Shown piece by piece: positions 37,512 through 45,834 of a stretch of 48,944 nucleotides of DNA. A model generated the notes under the pieces. That model was given only the letters and a program-made list of their open reading frames with translations. It was not told the origin of the DNA and ran no database searches. Positions within the stretch are counted from its first letter, which is position 1; each line of letters begins with the position of its first letter. The position numbers were made by a program, and so were the translations under genes. Origin of the DNA: a virus. The stretch lies in the IMG/VR virus record IMGVR_UViG_3300006802_000143, positions 1-48,944 of that record; one strand, written 5' to 3'.

Positions 37512-37915
37512 AATTTGATCCTCATCACATGATGGGTTTCTTCCATACCCATCTTTTTGTACATCGGGACTAGCTCATCGCGACACCAGCATTGCGCCTT
37601 GGTAGCCCCATATGCCTTCATCCATTCTTTGGCATGCTCAAAAATGTGCTGCCTGACTATCCCCTTGCCGCCCATCAAATTCACATGGGCTACCCGTTCA
37701 CGCGGATAGTCAATAAAGTCAACTGTCGCAGCACCCGTTATCCCGACTTCCAGCTCTTCCCAAACCAGCAAAAATGTCTTGCCAGTCCGAACCGAGTACT
37801 CCACCTGTTCAATCGTGATTGCTTCAGGATCTATATCAATCGCCTTTTGCAACAGTGGGGCTGCAATTGGCCACACCTTCGGCAGATGAATAGGTAGTAC
37901 TTGGTGAAGCGGCAT
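37508..37915 (-). CDS. GNAT-fold acetyltransferase-like protein
   Basis: 135 residues. KTFLLVWEELEVGITGAATV, VAHVNLMGGKGI and the ending DELVPMYKKMGMEETHHVMR follow the GNAT strand-loop-helix order with the typical C-terminal YxxxGF/M-x-E. The acetyl-CoA loop (Q/R-x-x-G-x-G/A) appears degenerate (MGGKGIVRQH). Similar proteins lie among internal virion genes of other podoviruses, where they may be structural. ATGA overlap with the 529-residue protein gene. Confidence 0.65.
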   Translation of the reverse strand: MPLHQVLPIHLPKVWPIAAPLLQKAIDIDPEAITIEQVEYSVRTGKTFLLVWEELEVGITGAATVDFIDYPRERVAHVNLMGGKGIVRQHIFEHAKEWMKAYGATKAQCWCRDELVPMYKKMGMEETHHVMRIKL

Positions 37916-37917
37916 GT

Positions 37918-39276
37918 TTAAGCAGGTAGATATTTACGAGGGTTAATCTCTCTACCCTGCTTCTTTGTTCCTGTTCTGGCTTTACGAACCTTGTCCATCA
38001 TGCTGTACAGGTGCTTGGCGCCTGCGTCAGTGGAGCCGTTGCCAAGGCCAGAGACTACGTCGGCCGGCACAACAAACTCACCGTCAGCTAGGCGGGCAGG
38101 CTGTTTGCCAGAGATAGTAGCGGGGATGTTGTCCGACATACCGTCACCCGGGCCTTTGAGCAGACGTCCGCCATCAGAGTAGCCGCCCAGGTTGGCAATG
38201 CCGCCACCTGCCATGCGCTCGGCGCCCGTCATCATGTCCACATTAGCGTCATCAGCTCCTGCCACAACATTGCGGGACACGGGGGTCTGCCAGGGCGTAG
38301 CGTAGGCCCCTTGTCGAATGTCTGCCTGGGGGTAGCCGGTGTTGGCACCCAACGCGTTCTCGCGAGACATTTCTTCCACCGGACCGCCAGCAGCATAGGG
38401 TTTGTACGTATAAGGGGTGTACGTATTGGGGTTGTACGTAAACTTAGATAAAGGACCGGAGTATCCGGGAGGCGCATAAGCAGCAGTTGGCTTGCCAAGA
38501 TATTTTGCAGCAGCCAATCCAGCACTACCGTACTTTATAAAAGGATCTGAGTTTTTCCAAGCATCATAGCCCCTGGAAAGCAGGTTCATAATGCCGGGCG
38601 TTTCTGGAATTCTCCCGGTTGCCGCATCAAGCATACCCTCTACTGGCGGAATAGCGGCTCTTGGATCTCCTGGCGTAAATGGAACTTCTGCAGCCCCAAG
38701 ATCCATACCCCATCCCGCTTCACCAGGACCAGCAACACCACGGGCCAGAGCATCAGAAACGCCCGCATTTCCAAGAGATGCCAGTTGCGTCCCCGGATAT
38801 TGCCCGGCGCCCTGCGCGAGCTGACTCATGGCGGTTTGATATTGAGCAGGAATTTGCTGAGCAAAGTTACCAGCCTGCAATCCTTGACTGGCAACGTTGC
38901 CAGCACCTTGGGCGGCCTGTATCAGGGCTGGATCGCCCATCTGCCCAGCGCCAAGAATGGAAGAGGCAGAAGGAACAGCGCCCGCATTAGCCGCTTGCGC
39001 AAATTGAGCTGCAATCTCGGGATTGACTACAGCAGTTTCTGCAAGGGCAGTTTGAAAAGCGGGGGATAAAGCCCCCAAGCCACCGGCCAAACCAGCGCCC
39101 GTAGTGAGCCCCGCACCAGTGCCAAGACCAAGACCGGCAACGCCAGCGCCCTCAAGCGCAGAGACTCCTGCCATGCCTTCAAGAAAACCACCAGCACCTG
39201 CAGCAGTTCCGGCAACCTCTGCTGCGCCTAATGCTTCTGCCGCTAGGGCGGCTTCACCAACTCCACCACCAGCCAT
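37918..39276 (-). CDS. Virion-associated Gly/Ala-rich protein
   Basis: 452 residues, AGGAGAACACC before ATG. The first 150 residues are extremely Gly/Ala-rich. TYNPNTYTPYTYKPY is a short repeat near residue 285. The C-terminus has GPGDGMSDNIPATI and ARLADGEFVVPADVVSGLGN with STDAGAKHLYSMMDKVRKAR, a block conserved across marine and freshwater podovirus virion proteins. Role unknown, probably internal or tail-linked. Palindrome copy 8 is in the Ala-rich part. Confidence 0.7.
   Translation of the reverse strand: MAGGGVGEAALAAEALGAAEVAGTAAGAGGFLEGMAGVSALEGAGVAGLGLGTGAGLTTGAGLAGGLGALSPAFQTALAETAVVNPEIAAQFAQAANAGAVPSASSILGAGQMGDPALIQAAQGAGNVASQGLQAGNFAQQIPAQYQTAMSQLAQGAGQYPGTQLASLGNAGVSDALARGVAGPGEAGWGMDLGAAEVPFTPGDPRAAIPPVEGMLDAATGRIPETPGIMNLLSRGYDAWKNSDPFIKYGSAGLAAAKYLGKPTAAYAPPGYSGPLSKFTYNPNTYTPYTYKPYAAGGPVEEMSRENALGANTGYPQADIRQGAYATPWQTPVSRNVVAGADDANVDMMTGAERMAGGGIANLGGYSDGGRLLKGPGDGMSDNIPATISGKQPARLADGEFVVPADVVSGLGNGSTDAGAKHLYSMMDKVRKARTGTKKQGREINPRKYLPA
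38889..38902. repeat. 14-bp palindrome TGGCAACGTTGCCA, copy 8
   Basis: Exact copy inside the 452-residue gene, encoding GNVA on the minus strand, with the flanks CTGGCAACGTTGCCAG making 16 bp of symmetry. Confidence 0.9.
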
Positions 39277-39312
39277 GGTGTTCTCCTAAAAAGTTGTCAA
39301 ATCGTACCATTT

Positions 39313-39987
39313 TCAGATCTTCGACACAAACGTCGCCGTGAAGATCACGGACGGTATTGCCGGGCGTGTAGGGGTAGCCGCCACGGGCTCTGACTGGATA
39401 AATGCGTCAGTATTTGTGGTGTGCCACTGTAAGCTGACGTTGTCCCCTGCGGCCATATCAACAAGCAAGTTCACCGTACCTACCGCATAGAACGGCGTTG
39501 CTGGGTTCTTACGGGCGGCCATACCAATCCGGGTGTTGGAGCGCGGTATGTTGGTGCCGTTATAAAGAAACCAAACGTCGATGGATTCCGTGGAGTTGGC
39601 CAGGTTGGCGCACTGAATACTGTACTGAAAGTTATACCGCCCCGCTTTGGCAGTAGTTACTTGATACCCGCTTACCAACGAAACGTAGTTAGACGCGTCG
39701 GTGTCAGTAAACGTAATATCGTAAGCCGCTGTGGTGCTGGCTGCCGTTTGTGAAGCCGAAGATGAAAACGCCCCGTTGGGGAAATAAATGGCCGACCCAT
39801 CATTGATGGGGGACAATGCGGTTGTACGCAGCTGGCTGTTAAAGCTGTCCAGTTGATTGAAGTACAGGCGCAGGATGTTGGTGTACTGATCCATAAACCG
39901 CTGGTCGTACTCGACCGGGGCGGCTGCCAGACGCGGAGCAACGAACCTGTTGAGGTCTTGCTCGGTATAAACAAACAAGTTGCTCAT
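39313..39987 (-). CDS. Tail protein with C-terminal jelly-roll domain
   Basis: 224 residues. The helical N-terminus (EYDQRFMDQYTNILRLYFNQ) is an attachment-like segment. Then an all-beta domain: AYDITFTDTDASNYVSLVSG, GRYNFQYSIQCANL, SIDVWFLYNG, VNLLVDMAAGDNVSLQWH, ending AIPSVIFTATFV. The layout recalls C1q/TNF-like jelly rolls used in phage receptor-binding proteins. ATGA overlap with the 724-residue gene. No clear catalytic site. Confidence 0.65.
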   Translation of the reverse strand: MSNLFVYTEQDLNRFVAPRLAAAPVEYDQRFMDQYTNILRLYFNQLDSFNSQLRTTALSPINDGSAIYFPNGAFSSSASQTAASTTAAYDITFTDTDASNYVSLVSGYQVTTAKAGRYNFQYSIQCANLANSTESIDVWFLYNGTNIPRSNTRIGMAARKNPATPFYAVGTVNLLVDMAAGDNVSLQWHTTNTDAFIQSEPVAATPTRPAIPSVIFTATFVSKI

Positions 39988-42158
39988 CGACGACCATCCG
40001 GGCGCACATCCATACGCGGGGTTCCCAGCTGCCAGGCCACACCAAGTTCAGTGGACTCCACGCGAAACGCCATCTGACGACCACGCAGACGGACATAAAC
40101 CTGCTCGGTGAACTGCTGCACGTTGTAGGACTGCTGGCCCGCGTAGTTCTGCGTGCTCTTGACCGCCGGGTTGTCCGACGTGCCGTAGTTGGTGCCGGGG
40201 AACTGCCGTGGGCGCACAGTAAAGTTGGCCTGGGGTTTGTTGACGTTCGAGCCATCAAACGTGATGTCGGGGATCATGCGCCACACAAAACCAAAGTTGT
40301 GGCCGTCGCCAATATCAAAGTCCGAGGACTGCACGTAGGCAGTGATAGGCGAAGCGGGATTAGTCGTGCCGTCGTCGTTGCCGGTTTCGTGGTACACCAG
40401 CTGGCCGTTTGACCCAGCGTAGGGAGTGGCCATCGGCTGCGAGCGCAGCGGGCTATCTAGCCAAGAACTGCGAGCCAGCGTGCCGTAATACCAAGTGCGC
40501 TCCAGGTAGTTGTAGACAACGTACTTGTCTATCGTGGAAGAAGAAGCAGAGCAATAAAACCACCAGATTTCGTTGTAACCCTCATTGGTTCCGGCAAACG
40601 CCTGGAAGCCCTGCGTGGTATTGATGTCGTCATAGACGTACTGACGCAAGGTGCATGGAAGGGTTTCCACTCGACCGGAGTACATGTAGAACTTGTCGAC
40701 ACCCATCCAGTACGTAATGTTGTTGACTGTAGCAACGCAGTTGGGGCCCAGGATAGAGATGTTGTCTCCCATGATTTGAACACCCCAGACGTACGGGGCT
40801 CCAAGATACTGCATGGAATAAATGGCTGCATCGGTCAACACCAACACTTCCTGACGAGTCTGAATGGCCGTAATAATTTGCGACCCCCGGCTCAGTCGAT
40901 AGCTACCCGCTTGGTTGGTAATGGACGGCGTCCACACATTGGGGCTTTCTTGGTCGGACCAGCGCACTAGCATCGGGTCTTGCGCGGTCGATCCGTAGTC
41001 GTTAACGCCAAACGCCAAGATAAAGCGAGAAGCGTCAGACACCATGACGTAGTTACAAACGACCGGCGCATCAGCCACAAACATCAGCGAAGTGCCGCCA
41101 GTTGTGCCGCTCATAACAACCGGCGTAAGTAAATCCACGGTAGACGATAGTGTGTAGACCAGCGGGGTAGCGGTTTCTACTAGATAGTACGTGGTGTTTG
41201 CGGTTACCCCAGTCGGAAGCGTTCCGTTTGTCGTGAAGTAAACGCCTGTGCCCTCAGCCAGATAACTAGCCAGCGTAACCTCAGAAGCCCCAATGCTAAA
41301 AGTCACCGTCTGCTGGGTGAGCGGCACAGCCCGGTTAAACTGCGTGGGCACAACAGTATTGAACGCCCAGTAGTAGATTGGGCCGCCACGCGGGTTGGCG
41401 ATCAGGTCTTGGCCAAAATTAGACTGGCTCCATGTGCGCAACTGAACACTGATCCCAGACGCAGCTTCATCACCCCAGCCTGTGTTTGTGCCGGGTGCAG
41501 CCACAACACCGCCCCACGTACCAGAACCCCAACCGTTAACGGCGCCAAACACACTGGGGCCCGTAGCAATCTGGTAGTACGCAATCGTAAGCGATCCGCC
41601 GTTTCCAACGTCGCTGGCATTAGCTGCAACGCTGGCTGTAATACTGTAGGTGCTGGGAGAAAGATAGGTTACCTGAAACTCACTGTTGAGGACGGCTGCC
41701 GTGATATTGCCGCCCAGCGATACCGCCCCGGTGAACGTCACGAAGTCACCCGTGTTGCCGCCCCAGCCTGAGTTAGTGACAACAATTGTGGTTGAGCCAG
41801 ACGTAGCGGCAAAGGTTACCTGGCCTGCCACCGTGGTGGCCCGAAGCGGCGTCACATCGTTGATGTCCCCGCCAGTCCCGTTCTGGATATAGAGTTTTGA
41901 GTTTGTCGCAAGGCTCAGCAGGTTGAACCCGTTCAGGGACACCCAGTTCCACATGGATCGGCAGATACCCCAGAACATACCGGTAGGCGGCACGGCGGGC
42001 TCGGTAACTACGCCAGCATCCTTGACCCAGCCACCAATCTTCTCGGGGTAGCCAGAACGGAAGCGCACCTTGTCTGACTCAAACCAACCGCCCTCGTTGG
42101 CCAACGTGGTTGATTCCCGGTTGACACCCGGTCGGAACTGAAGTTTCTGTAAGGGCAT
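39984..42158 (-). CDS. Tail hub/stabilisation protein (P22 gp10-like)
   Basis: 724 residues. The N-terminus LQKLQFRPGVNRESTTLANE is followed by GGWFESDKVRFRSGYPEKIG, the recognised start of podovirus tail hub proteins related to P22 gp10, the packaged-DNA stabilisation protein. The rest is beta-rich with many V/T/Y strands and repeated blade-like segments (NKLYI, NNITYWMGVDKFYMYSGR), probably a beta-propeller. It joins the portal-adaptor complex to tail spikes. It starts the block of tail genes in the leftward late operon. Confidence 0.8.
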   Translation of the reverse strand: MPLQKLQFRPGVNRESTTLANEGGWFESDKVRFRSGYPEKIGGWVKDAGVVTEPAVPPTGMFWGICRSMWNWVSLNGFNLLSLATNSKLYIQNGTGGDINDVTPLRATTVAGQVTFAATSGSTTIVVTNSGWGGNTGDFVTFTGAVSLGGNITAAVLNSEFQVTYLSPSTYSITASVAANASDVGNGGSLTIAYYQIATGPSVFGAVNGWGSGTWGGVVAAPGTNTGWGDEAASGISVQLRTWSQSNFGQDLIANPRGGPIYYWAFNTVVPTQFNRAVPLTQQTVTFSIGASEVTLASYLAEGTGVYFTTNGTLPTGVTANTTYYLVETATPLVYTLSSTVDLLTPVVMSGTTGGTSLMFVADAPVVCNYVMVSDASRFILAFGVNDYGSTAQDPMLVRWSDQESPNVWTPSITNQAGSYRLSRGSQIITAIQTRQEVLVLTDAAIYSMQYLGAPYVWGVQIMGDNISILGPNCVATVNNITYWMGVDKFYMYSGRVETLPCTLRQYVYDDINTTQGFQAFAGTNEGYNEIWWFYCSASSSTIDKYVVYNYLERTWYYGTLARSSWLDSPLRSQPMATPYAGSNGQLVYHETGNDDGTTNPASPITAYVQSSDFDIGDGHNFGFVWRMIPDITFDGSNVNKPQANFTVRPRQFPGTNYGTSDNPAVKSTQNYAGQQSYNVQQFTEQVYVRLRGRQMAFRVESTELGVAWQLGTPRMDVRPDGRR

Positions 42159-42166
42159 CTGGACTC

Positions 42167-42643
42167 CTACGACATGAACAGGGCGTGCTCGTCGAGTCGA
42201 CGTTTTTGTAACCCTTTCAGTATTTTGCCACCAGCCATGCAGTACTTCAATAGTTCCTGTCCTGCGCCTTCTTTGTCCCCCCGATTGAGCTTCTGACGAA
42301 GCGTCGAACGCTGGAGTGTTCCAAGACCGACGTTAAAACTGAAAGACACAAGAGCGTCAAACATGCCTTGTGTAAGAGGAGCAGTGATGTAGGTGTGAAC
42401 CCCTCGCTCAAAGCGAGCCAGATCTGCGCGAAGTATTCCATCGATCTCGTCCATTTCAAACGTTCTGAAGTCCTCGATCTTCAAGGCAAACCCATCCCGC
42501 TGGTCAATGGGCAACTTCCCCTGCTCCGGGTACAACACATGTCCAACGCCGATTGTCCAGAGCTTGGCTGGGCAACGGTAAGGCTTTTGTCTTACACCCT
42601 CATGGTGCTTGATCATGGCCACAGCTTTGGGGCTGACGTTCAT
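42167..42643 (-). CDS. GH24 lysozyme (endolysin), catalytic Asp replaced by Cys
   Basis: 158 residues. IKHHEGVRQKPYRCPAKLWT and IGVGH contain the GH24 triad: Glu15, position 24, Thr30, with the same spacing as T4 lysozyme Glu11-Asp20-Thr26. Position 24 is Cys, not Asp. FDALVSFSFNVGLGTLQRS and NRGDKEGAGQELLKY follow the family. No signal peptide is present, so release depends on a holin. It muralytically degrades peptidoglycan at lysis. The ATGA overlap with the holin-like gene supports a lysis cassette. Confidence 0.92.
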   Translation of the reverse strand: MNVSPKAVAMIKHHEGVRQKPYRCPAKLWTIGVGHVLYPEQGKLPIDQRDGFALKIEDFRTFEMDEIDGILRADLARFERGVHTYITAPLTQGMFDALVSFSFNVGLGTLQRSTLRQKLNRGDKEGAGQELLKYCMAGGKILKGLQKRRLDEHALFMS

Positions 42644-43155
42644 TTGCCGAATGCCCGACCGCCGAAGTGGAATGCAATAATGCTGGCAAACAGCGCCTGG
42701 GTCTCGTCATCCCACAACTGGTCGGCCATGTCTTGGAACCCAACGCCGGTGCTTAGGCCGTGGTAAACCAAGGCGCAGTCAATACCAACCAGCAGGAAGA
42801 AGAAACCATAGGTAATAGCTGGGCGCACGCTGGCCCGGAAGTTTTTCATCCACTGGCTAGTGCCCTCGTTTAAAGCCGTGTCATGGGCGTAGATGGCCTG
42901 CATCTCAGCTTGCTGGGCGGCAATCATGGAGACCTTTTCGTTGGACTTGGTCTCAATCTCAAGCTGCTGGGTGTGTATGTTCTCAACCCGCTCCTGGGCC
43001 TCAAACCCCAGCTTGCGCATCTCAAGCTCCCGGGCGATCTGCATCTGGGCCAGCTCCAGCTCATGCTTCTTGTCGCTGCGGTCTTGGAAGAAGTCCAGAA
43101 TCTTGGGCAGGCCTCCCATCAGGAAGGAGATCAGGGTAGAAAATAGTGTCAGCAT
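42640..43155 (-). CDS. Holin-like membrane protein (3TM type)
   Basis: 171 residues. An N-terminal hydrophobic helix (LTLFSTLISFLMGGLPKILD) is followed by a long charged coiled coil (about 24-100), then two transmembrane helices (AITYGFFFLLVGIDCALVYH and FASIIAFHFGGRAFG). The order matches the 3TM holin family of phages and gene-transfer agents. It would make holes for the lysozyme. Start in TAATG overlap with the upstream gene. Confidence 0.72.
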   Translation of the reverse strand: MLTLFSTLISFLMGGLPKILDFFQDRSDKKHELELAQMQIARELEMRKLGFEAQERVENIHTQQLEIETKSNEKVSMIAAQQAEMQAIYAHDTALNEGTSQWMKNFRASVRPAITYGFFFLLVGIDCALVYHGLSTGVGFQDMADQLWDDETQALFASIIAFHFGGRAFGK

Positions 43156-43778
43156 TAGTAACTCTTTTTGGTTAACATTGATGAAGCGATGAGCAGCATG
43201 GACTGGGCGTCCTCTACGCTCTCAGGTCGATCTTTGTACCCGACGGTAATTTGACCGATGAAACGTGTTGCGTCGGGTGGTACAGAGATACGACAACCGT
43301 AGGTGACACCAGCCTCGACGTACCACAGGCCGACTTCGCTTTGTGGCTTTGCGTAATCACTGCATGGCGTCTCTCCTGCCATAAGTTTGACAACGTCTGC
43401 GTTATTGTTGGGATTCTGGGTAAAGAGACCGACATCGATGCCCTCCATGCGCTTGTCGCGCCCTTCCTTCGTATACGCCCGGTACAAGACCCGGGTGCCA
43501 AATAACGGGTTTACCTTGAAGATGGCCACAGTCTGTGCACCACCGTACTTGAAGAGGATTGCTGCGGCGTCGTCCGCCCGGGACTCATTGATGCTGGGTA
43601 GCTTCTGGCTTTCTTTGTAGGCCCCAACCAGCAGCTCTTGGTTGCTGTAAACAAACCAAGCGCAGAACCCAAAGACGAACATGACCAAGAGGGCGATGAG
43701 CTTGAACGGACTATCCACATACGTCAGTATGCGATCTAACACTCCCAGCGTTTTGTCCTGCTCGCTCACCTGTCGCAC
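43155..43778 (-). CDS. Single-pass membrane protein of the lysis region
   Basis: 207 residues. Residues 1-24 are cytoplasmic, one helix at about 25-48 (PFKLIALLVMFVFGFCAWFV), and a soluble C-terminal part with mixed strands (AILFKYGGAQTVAIFKVNPL) and two Cys. Predicted N-in, C-out, so the domain faces the periplasm. It lies between a predicted membrane pair and the holin. Not recognised; possibly a lysis regulator. Confidence 0.65.
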   Translation of the reverse strand: MRQVSEQDKTLGVLDRILTYVDSPFKLIALLVMFVFGFCAWFVYSNQELLVGAYKESQKLPSINESRADDAAAILFKYGGAQTVAIFKVNPLFGTRVLYRAYTKEGRDKRMEGIDVGLFTQNPNNNADVVKLMAGETPCSDYAKPQSEVGLWYVEAGVTYGCRISVPPDATRFIGQITVGYKDRPESVEDAQSMLLIASSMLTKKSY

Positions 43779-44053
43779 CTTTCAATCAGTTGTCGGTACT
43801 TGCCGATTTTCTGCGTGATCCGCTCGTTCTCCAACCTGAGCTTGTGCATGTCGATGTACATAAACATCATCACCGGCAACATGATGGCGAACAGAAACGC
43901 CATGATCGTCATACCAACCAAACCCCCAATCGGTTCTTCTGGTGCAACATCACTGACCAGATTAGAGCGACCAGATACGCCAGCATTACCAGAACGATTA
44001 CCACCTCCAGGGCCACCTCTTGCATTTGATCTAGCTTGACCCTGCGTTGCCAT
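43766..44053 (-). CDS. Small membrane protein overlapping the 184-residue gene
   Basis: 95 residues. A Gly/Ser/Arg-rich head, one transmembrane helix (about 45-70, VGMTIMAFLFAIMLPVMMFM) and a coiled coil end (MHKLRLENERITQKIGKYRQ). AAGGGAGCTGG lies just before ATG 44053 inside the upstream gene, so the 145-nt out-of-frame overlap with that gene is real. Small size, helix plus coiled coil fit an Rz-like inner-membrane spanin component, but no partner lipoprotein is obvious. Confidence 0.6.
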   Translation of the reverse strand: MATQGQARSNARGGPGGGNRSGNAGVSGRSNLVSDVAPEEPIGGLVGMTIMAFLFAIMLPVMMFMYIDMHKLRLENERITQKIGKYRQLIERCDR

Positions 44054-44463
44054 TCCAGCTCCCTTTGCATCTGCTCGGCTAGTTCTAAATCCCTTTCATG
44101 TTCTTGCTCCAGCCTGAACAGCGTCTGCTCAAAGTCAGCCCAGAACCCACCTGGCAATCCTAGCTCGTAGATGATCATGTTGCGAAGCTGCTCATACTGC
44201 TGCTTCAGCTCCATCTTGCGAGCCACCTCCTCAAACGCCAGAACCTGCAAGGACTTGTCCTTGGGTGGGTTCTTCTTGACCTCTAGCTCCGCCTTCTTTA
44301 ACGTCTGCGTGTGCTCAAGTACCTTTCCTACATGGTGGGTGACTTGGCTCGTCAGGTCTGCTACTTCTTTGCCAGCTGCTTGAGCTTCCTTGACCAGCGC
44401 ACACAGCTTTCTGACACCAGAGATAGCGCCAGAGACCATCGTGAACGCAGTGACAGGGTCCAC
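43909..44463 (-). CDS. Coiled-coil protein with C-terminal membrane anchor
   Basis: 184 residues from GTG 44463. A helical N-terminus (FTMVSGAISGVRKLCALVKE), coiled coils (about 25-140) and a C-terminal transmembrane helix (LEVVIVLVMLAYLVALIWSV) ending RLGVWLV. Topology is of a tail-anchored protein. The last 145 nt also encode the N-terminus of the 95-residue membrane protein in another frame. Function unknown; lysis or membrane-attachment roles are possible. Confidence 0.65.
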   Translation of the reverse strand: MDPVTAFTMVSGAISGVRKLCALVKEAQAAGKEVADLTSQVTHHVGKVLEHTQTLKKAELEVKKNPPKDKSLQVLAFEEVARKMELKQQYEQLRNMIIYELGLPGGFWADFEQTLFRLEQEHERDLELAEQMQRELEWQRRVKLDQMQEVALEVVIVLVMLAYLVALIWSVMLHQKNRLGVWLV

Positions 44464-44464
44464 A

Positions 44465-44743
44465 TTAGTAGAGACCCTCTTTGAAGATGTTCACAAACAC
44501 CGTGCCGTCCTCAAGCGCCTCGATCTCGTGCAAGATGTTGGCGGGAAGGTCAAGCGGCTGGGTTTCCGCATTCATCACGATCTCTTTGCCCTTAACGCGG
44601 ATAACACAGGAACCTGCCTGGCACACATTTGCGTGGTTGAAAGAGTGCTGGTGCATTGGAAGCCCATCACCCTTGTCTGCGTGATAGACATTAAACACAG
44701 CCCCCGCATACACAAAATTGTGGTACGGGGTTATCTGCCTCAT
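44465..44743 (-). CDS. Cupin-fold protein
   Basis: 92 residues from ATG 44743 (ATGA overlap). GLPMHQHSFNHANVCQAGSC with LPANILHEIEALEDGTVFVN gives cupin motif 1 (His31, His33, His37) and motif 2 His72. The fold binds a metal and small ligands. An extended frame upstream to 44863 is rejected because it overlaps a conserved gene. It sits among tail-fibre genes; role unknown. Confidence 0.7.
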   Translation of the reverse strand: MRQITPYHNFVYAGAVFNVYHADKGDGLPMHQHSFNHANVCQAGSCVIRVKGKEIVMNAETQPLDLPANILHEIEALEDGTVFVNIFKEGLY

Positions 44744-45033
44744 ACGGTCTGAGTCCCGGTTGTTCCGGGGTAGGGAGCAGGAGGTGGCACGACAATAATT
44801 TGCTGCGTTGCAGTATCGTAATACCACTGATCCGCGACAACATCGTCCGCACAATCCACCCAAAACAACGGCGGGGCAACCTCAAACGCTTGGTCGATTA
44901 CCTCCGCAACACGAGCCGAATTGGGTATGGTGACCAGTACGGGAAGATATTTAGGACCGGATGAGTCTGGATTTAACGTCCAACCCGTTATCTCTTGTAC
45001 TTGCGTTGCTGGGTCAATCAATGCTTTTTTCAT
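44740..45033 (-). CDS. Conserved tail-fibre-region protein
   Basis: 97 residues. KKALIDPATQVQEITGWTLN, then VAEVIDQAFEVAPPLFWVDC and QWYYDTATQQIIVVPPP. The order matches a small conserved protein found beside fibre genes in cyanophages and freshwater phages (often with the V-x-P-P-L-x-W-V core). Function not known. Start preceded by AAGGAGAAAAA. Confidence 0.7.
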   Translation of the reverse strand: MKKALIDPATQVQEITGWTLNPDSSGPKYLPVLVTIPNSARVAEVIDQAFEVAPPLFWVDCADDVVADQWYYDTATQQIIVVPPPAPYPGTTGTQTV

Positions 45034-45042
45034 TTTTTCTCC

Positions 45043-45819
45043 TTAATACATAACAACCACGCCGCCACCGCCACCGCCCCCACCGCCACCGCCACTACCA
45101 CCAGCTGCGCCCCCTGTTCCACCATTAGACGCACCGCCGTTTCCACCGCCAGCCCCACCAGCCCCACCAGCACCGCCAACGATCCCGTTAGACCCAGTAG
45201 AGCCTGGGCCAAATGAAGCACCACCACTGCCTGCCGGGTAACCACCAGGCTGTCCACCACCGCCACCACCACCACCAACGCCACCGCCGCCACCATTGCC
45301 AGGAACACCACCAGCACAAGGGTTAGAGGTACCCTGGCTACCGGTTGCTCCACCACCAATTAAACTATTGTAGAGAATATTTCTTCCTGTAATTAAAGAC
45401 ACACCAGAAAATGTAGCAGTACCGTCTGCTCCATTGGTGATGTAGCCGCCCCCGCCACCTCCAGTGCAGGATATATATGTACCAAAAGAAGACGTACCTC
45501 CTGTTGCCCCAGAAGTACTACCAGTCACCCCGCCGTTACCGCCACTACCAACAGTAACTGAAATAGTTGCCCCAGGAGTAAGACCGGATATATATGCGCT
45601 TCCAGTACCGGCATACCCGCCAGACCCCCCTGCACCACCGCCACCACCACCAAATACCGCAACCTGTATTTTTGTAATACCCGTTGGGACAGTAAACGTG
45701 CCGCTTGTGTAAAAAGCCTGAAAAGTAGCACCTGACGAGGTTGCAGTTGACGTAGCCGCAGTAGTCTGTACGGTCGCATCATTGAACGTAATTGACGTTC
45801 CGCTTACTGTGATTGCCAT
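45043..45819 (-). CDS. Glycine-rich adhesin-like tail protein
   Basis: 258 residues. Short N-terminus (AITVSGTSITFNDATVQTTA), a fibre-like module (FYTSGTFTVPTGITKIQVAV), then runs of glycine (up to eleven) separated by short Ser/Thr/Tyr turns, ending GGVVVMY. Poly-Gly segments with Gly-Gly-X-Gly loops resemble the polyglycine-II receptor-binding adhesins of T-even phages (gp38-like). It lies between two fibre genes, so receptor contact is likely. Specificity would lie in the variable turns. Confidence 0.75.
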   Translation of the reverse strand: MAITVSGTSITFNDATVQTTAATSTATSSGATFQAFYTSGTFTVPTGITKIQVAVFGGGGGGAGGSGGYAGTGSAYISGLTPGATISVTVGSGGNGGVTGSTSGATGGTSSFGTYISCTGGGGGGYITNGADGTATFSGVSLITGRNILYNSLIGGGATGSQGTSNPCAGGVPGNGGGGGVGGGGGGGGQPGGYPAGSGGASFGPGSTGSNGIVGGAGGAGGAGGGNGGASNGGTGGAAGGSGGGGGGGGGGGVVVMY

Positions 45820-45834
45820 GCTCTATCTCCTTGA

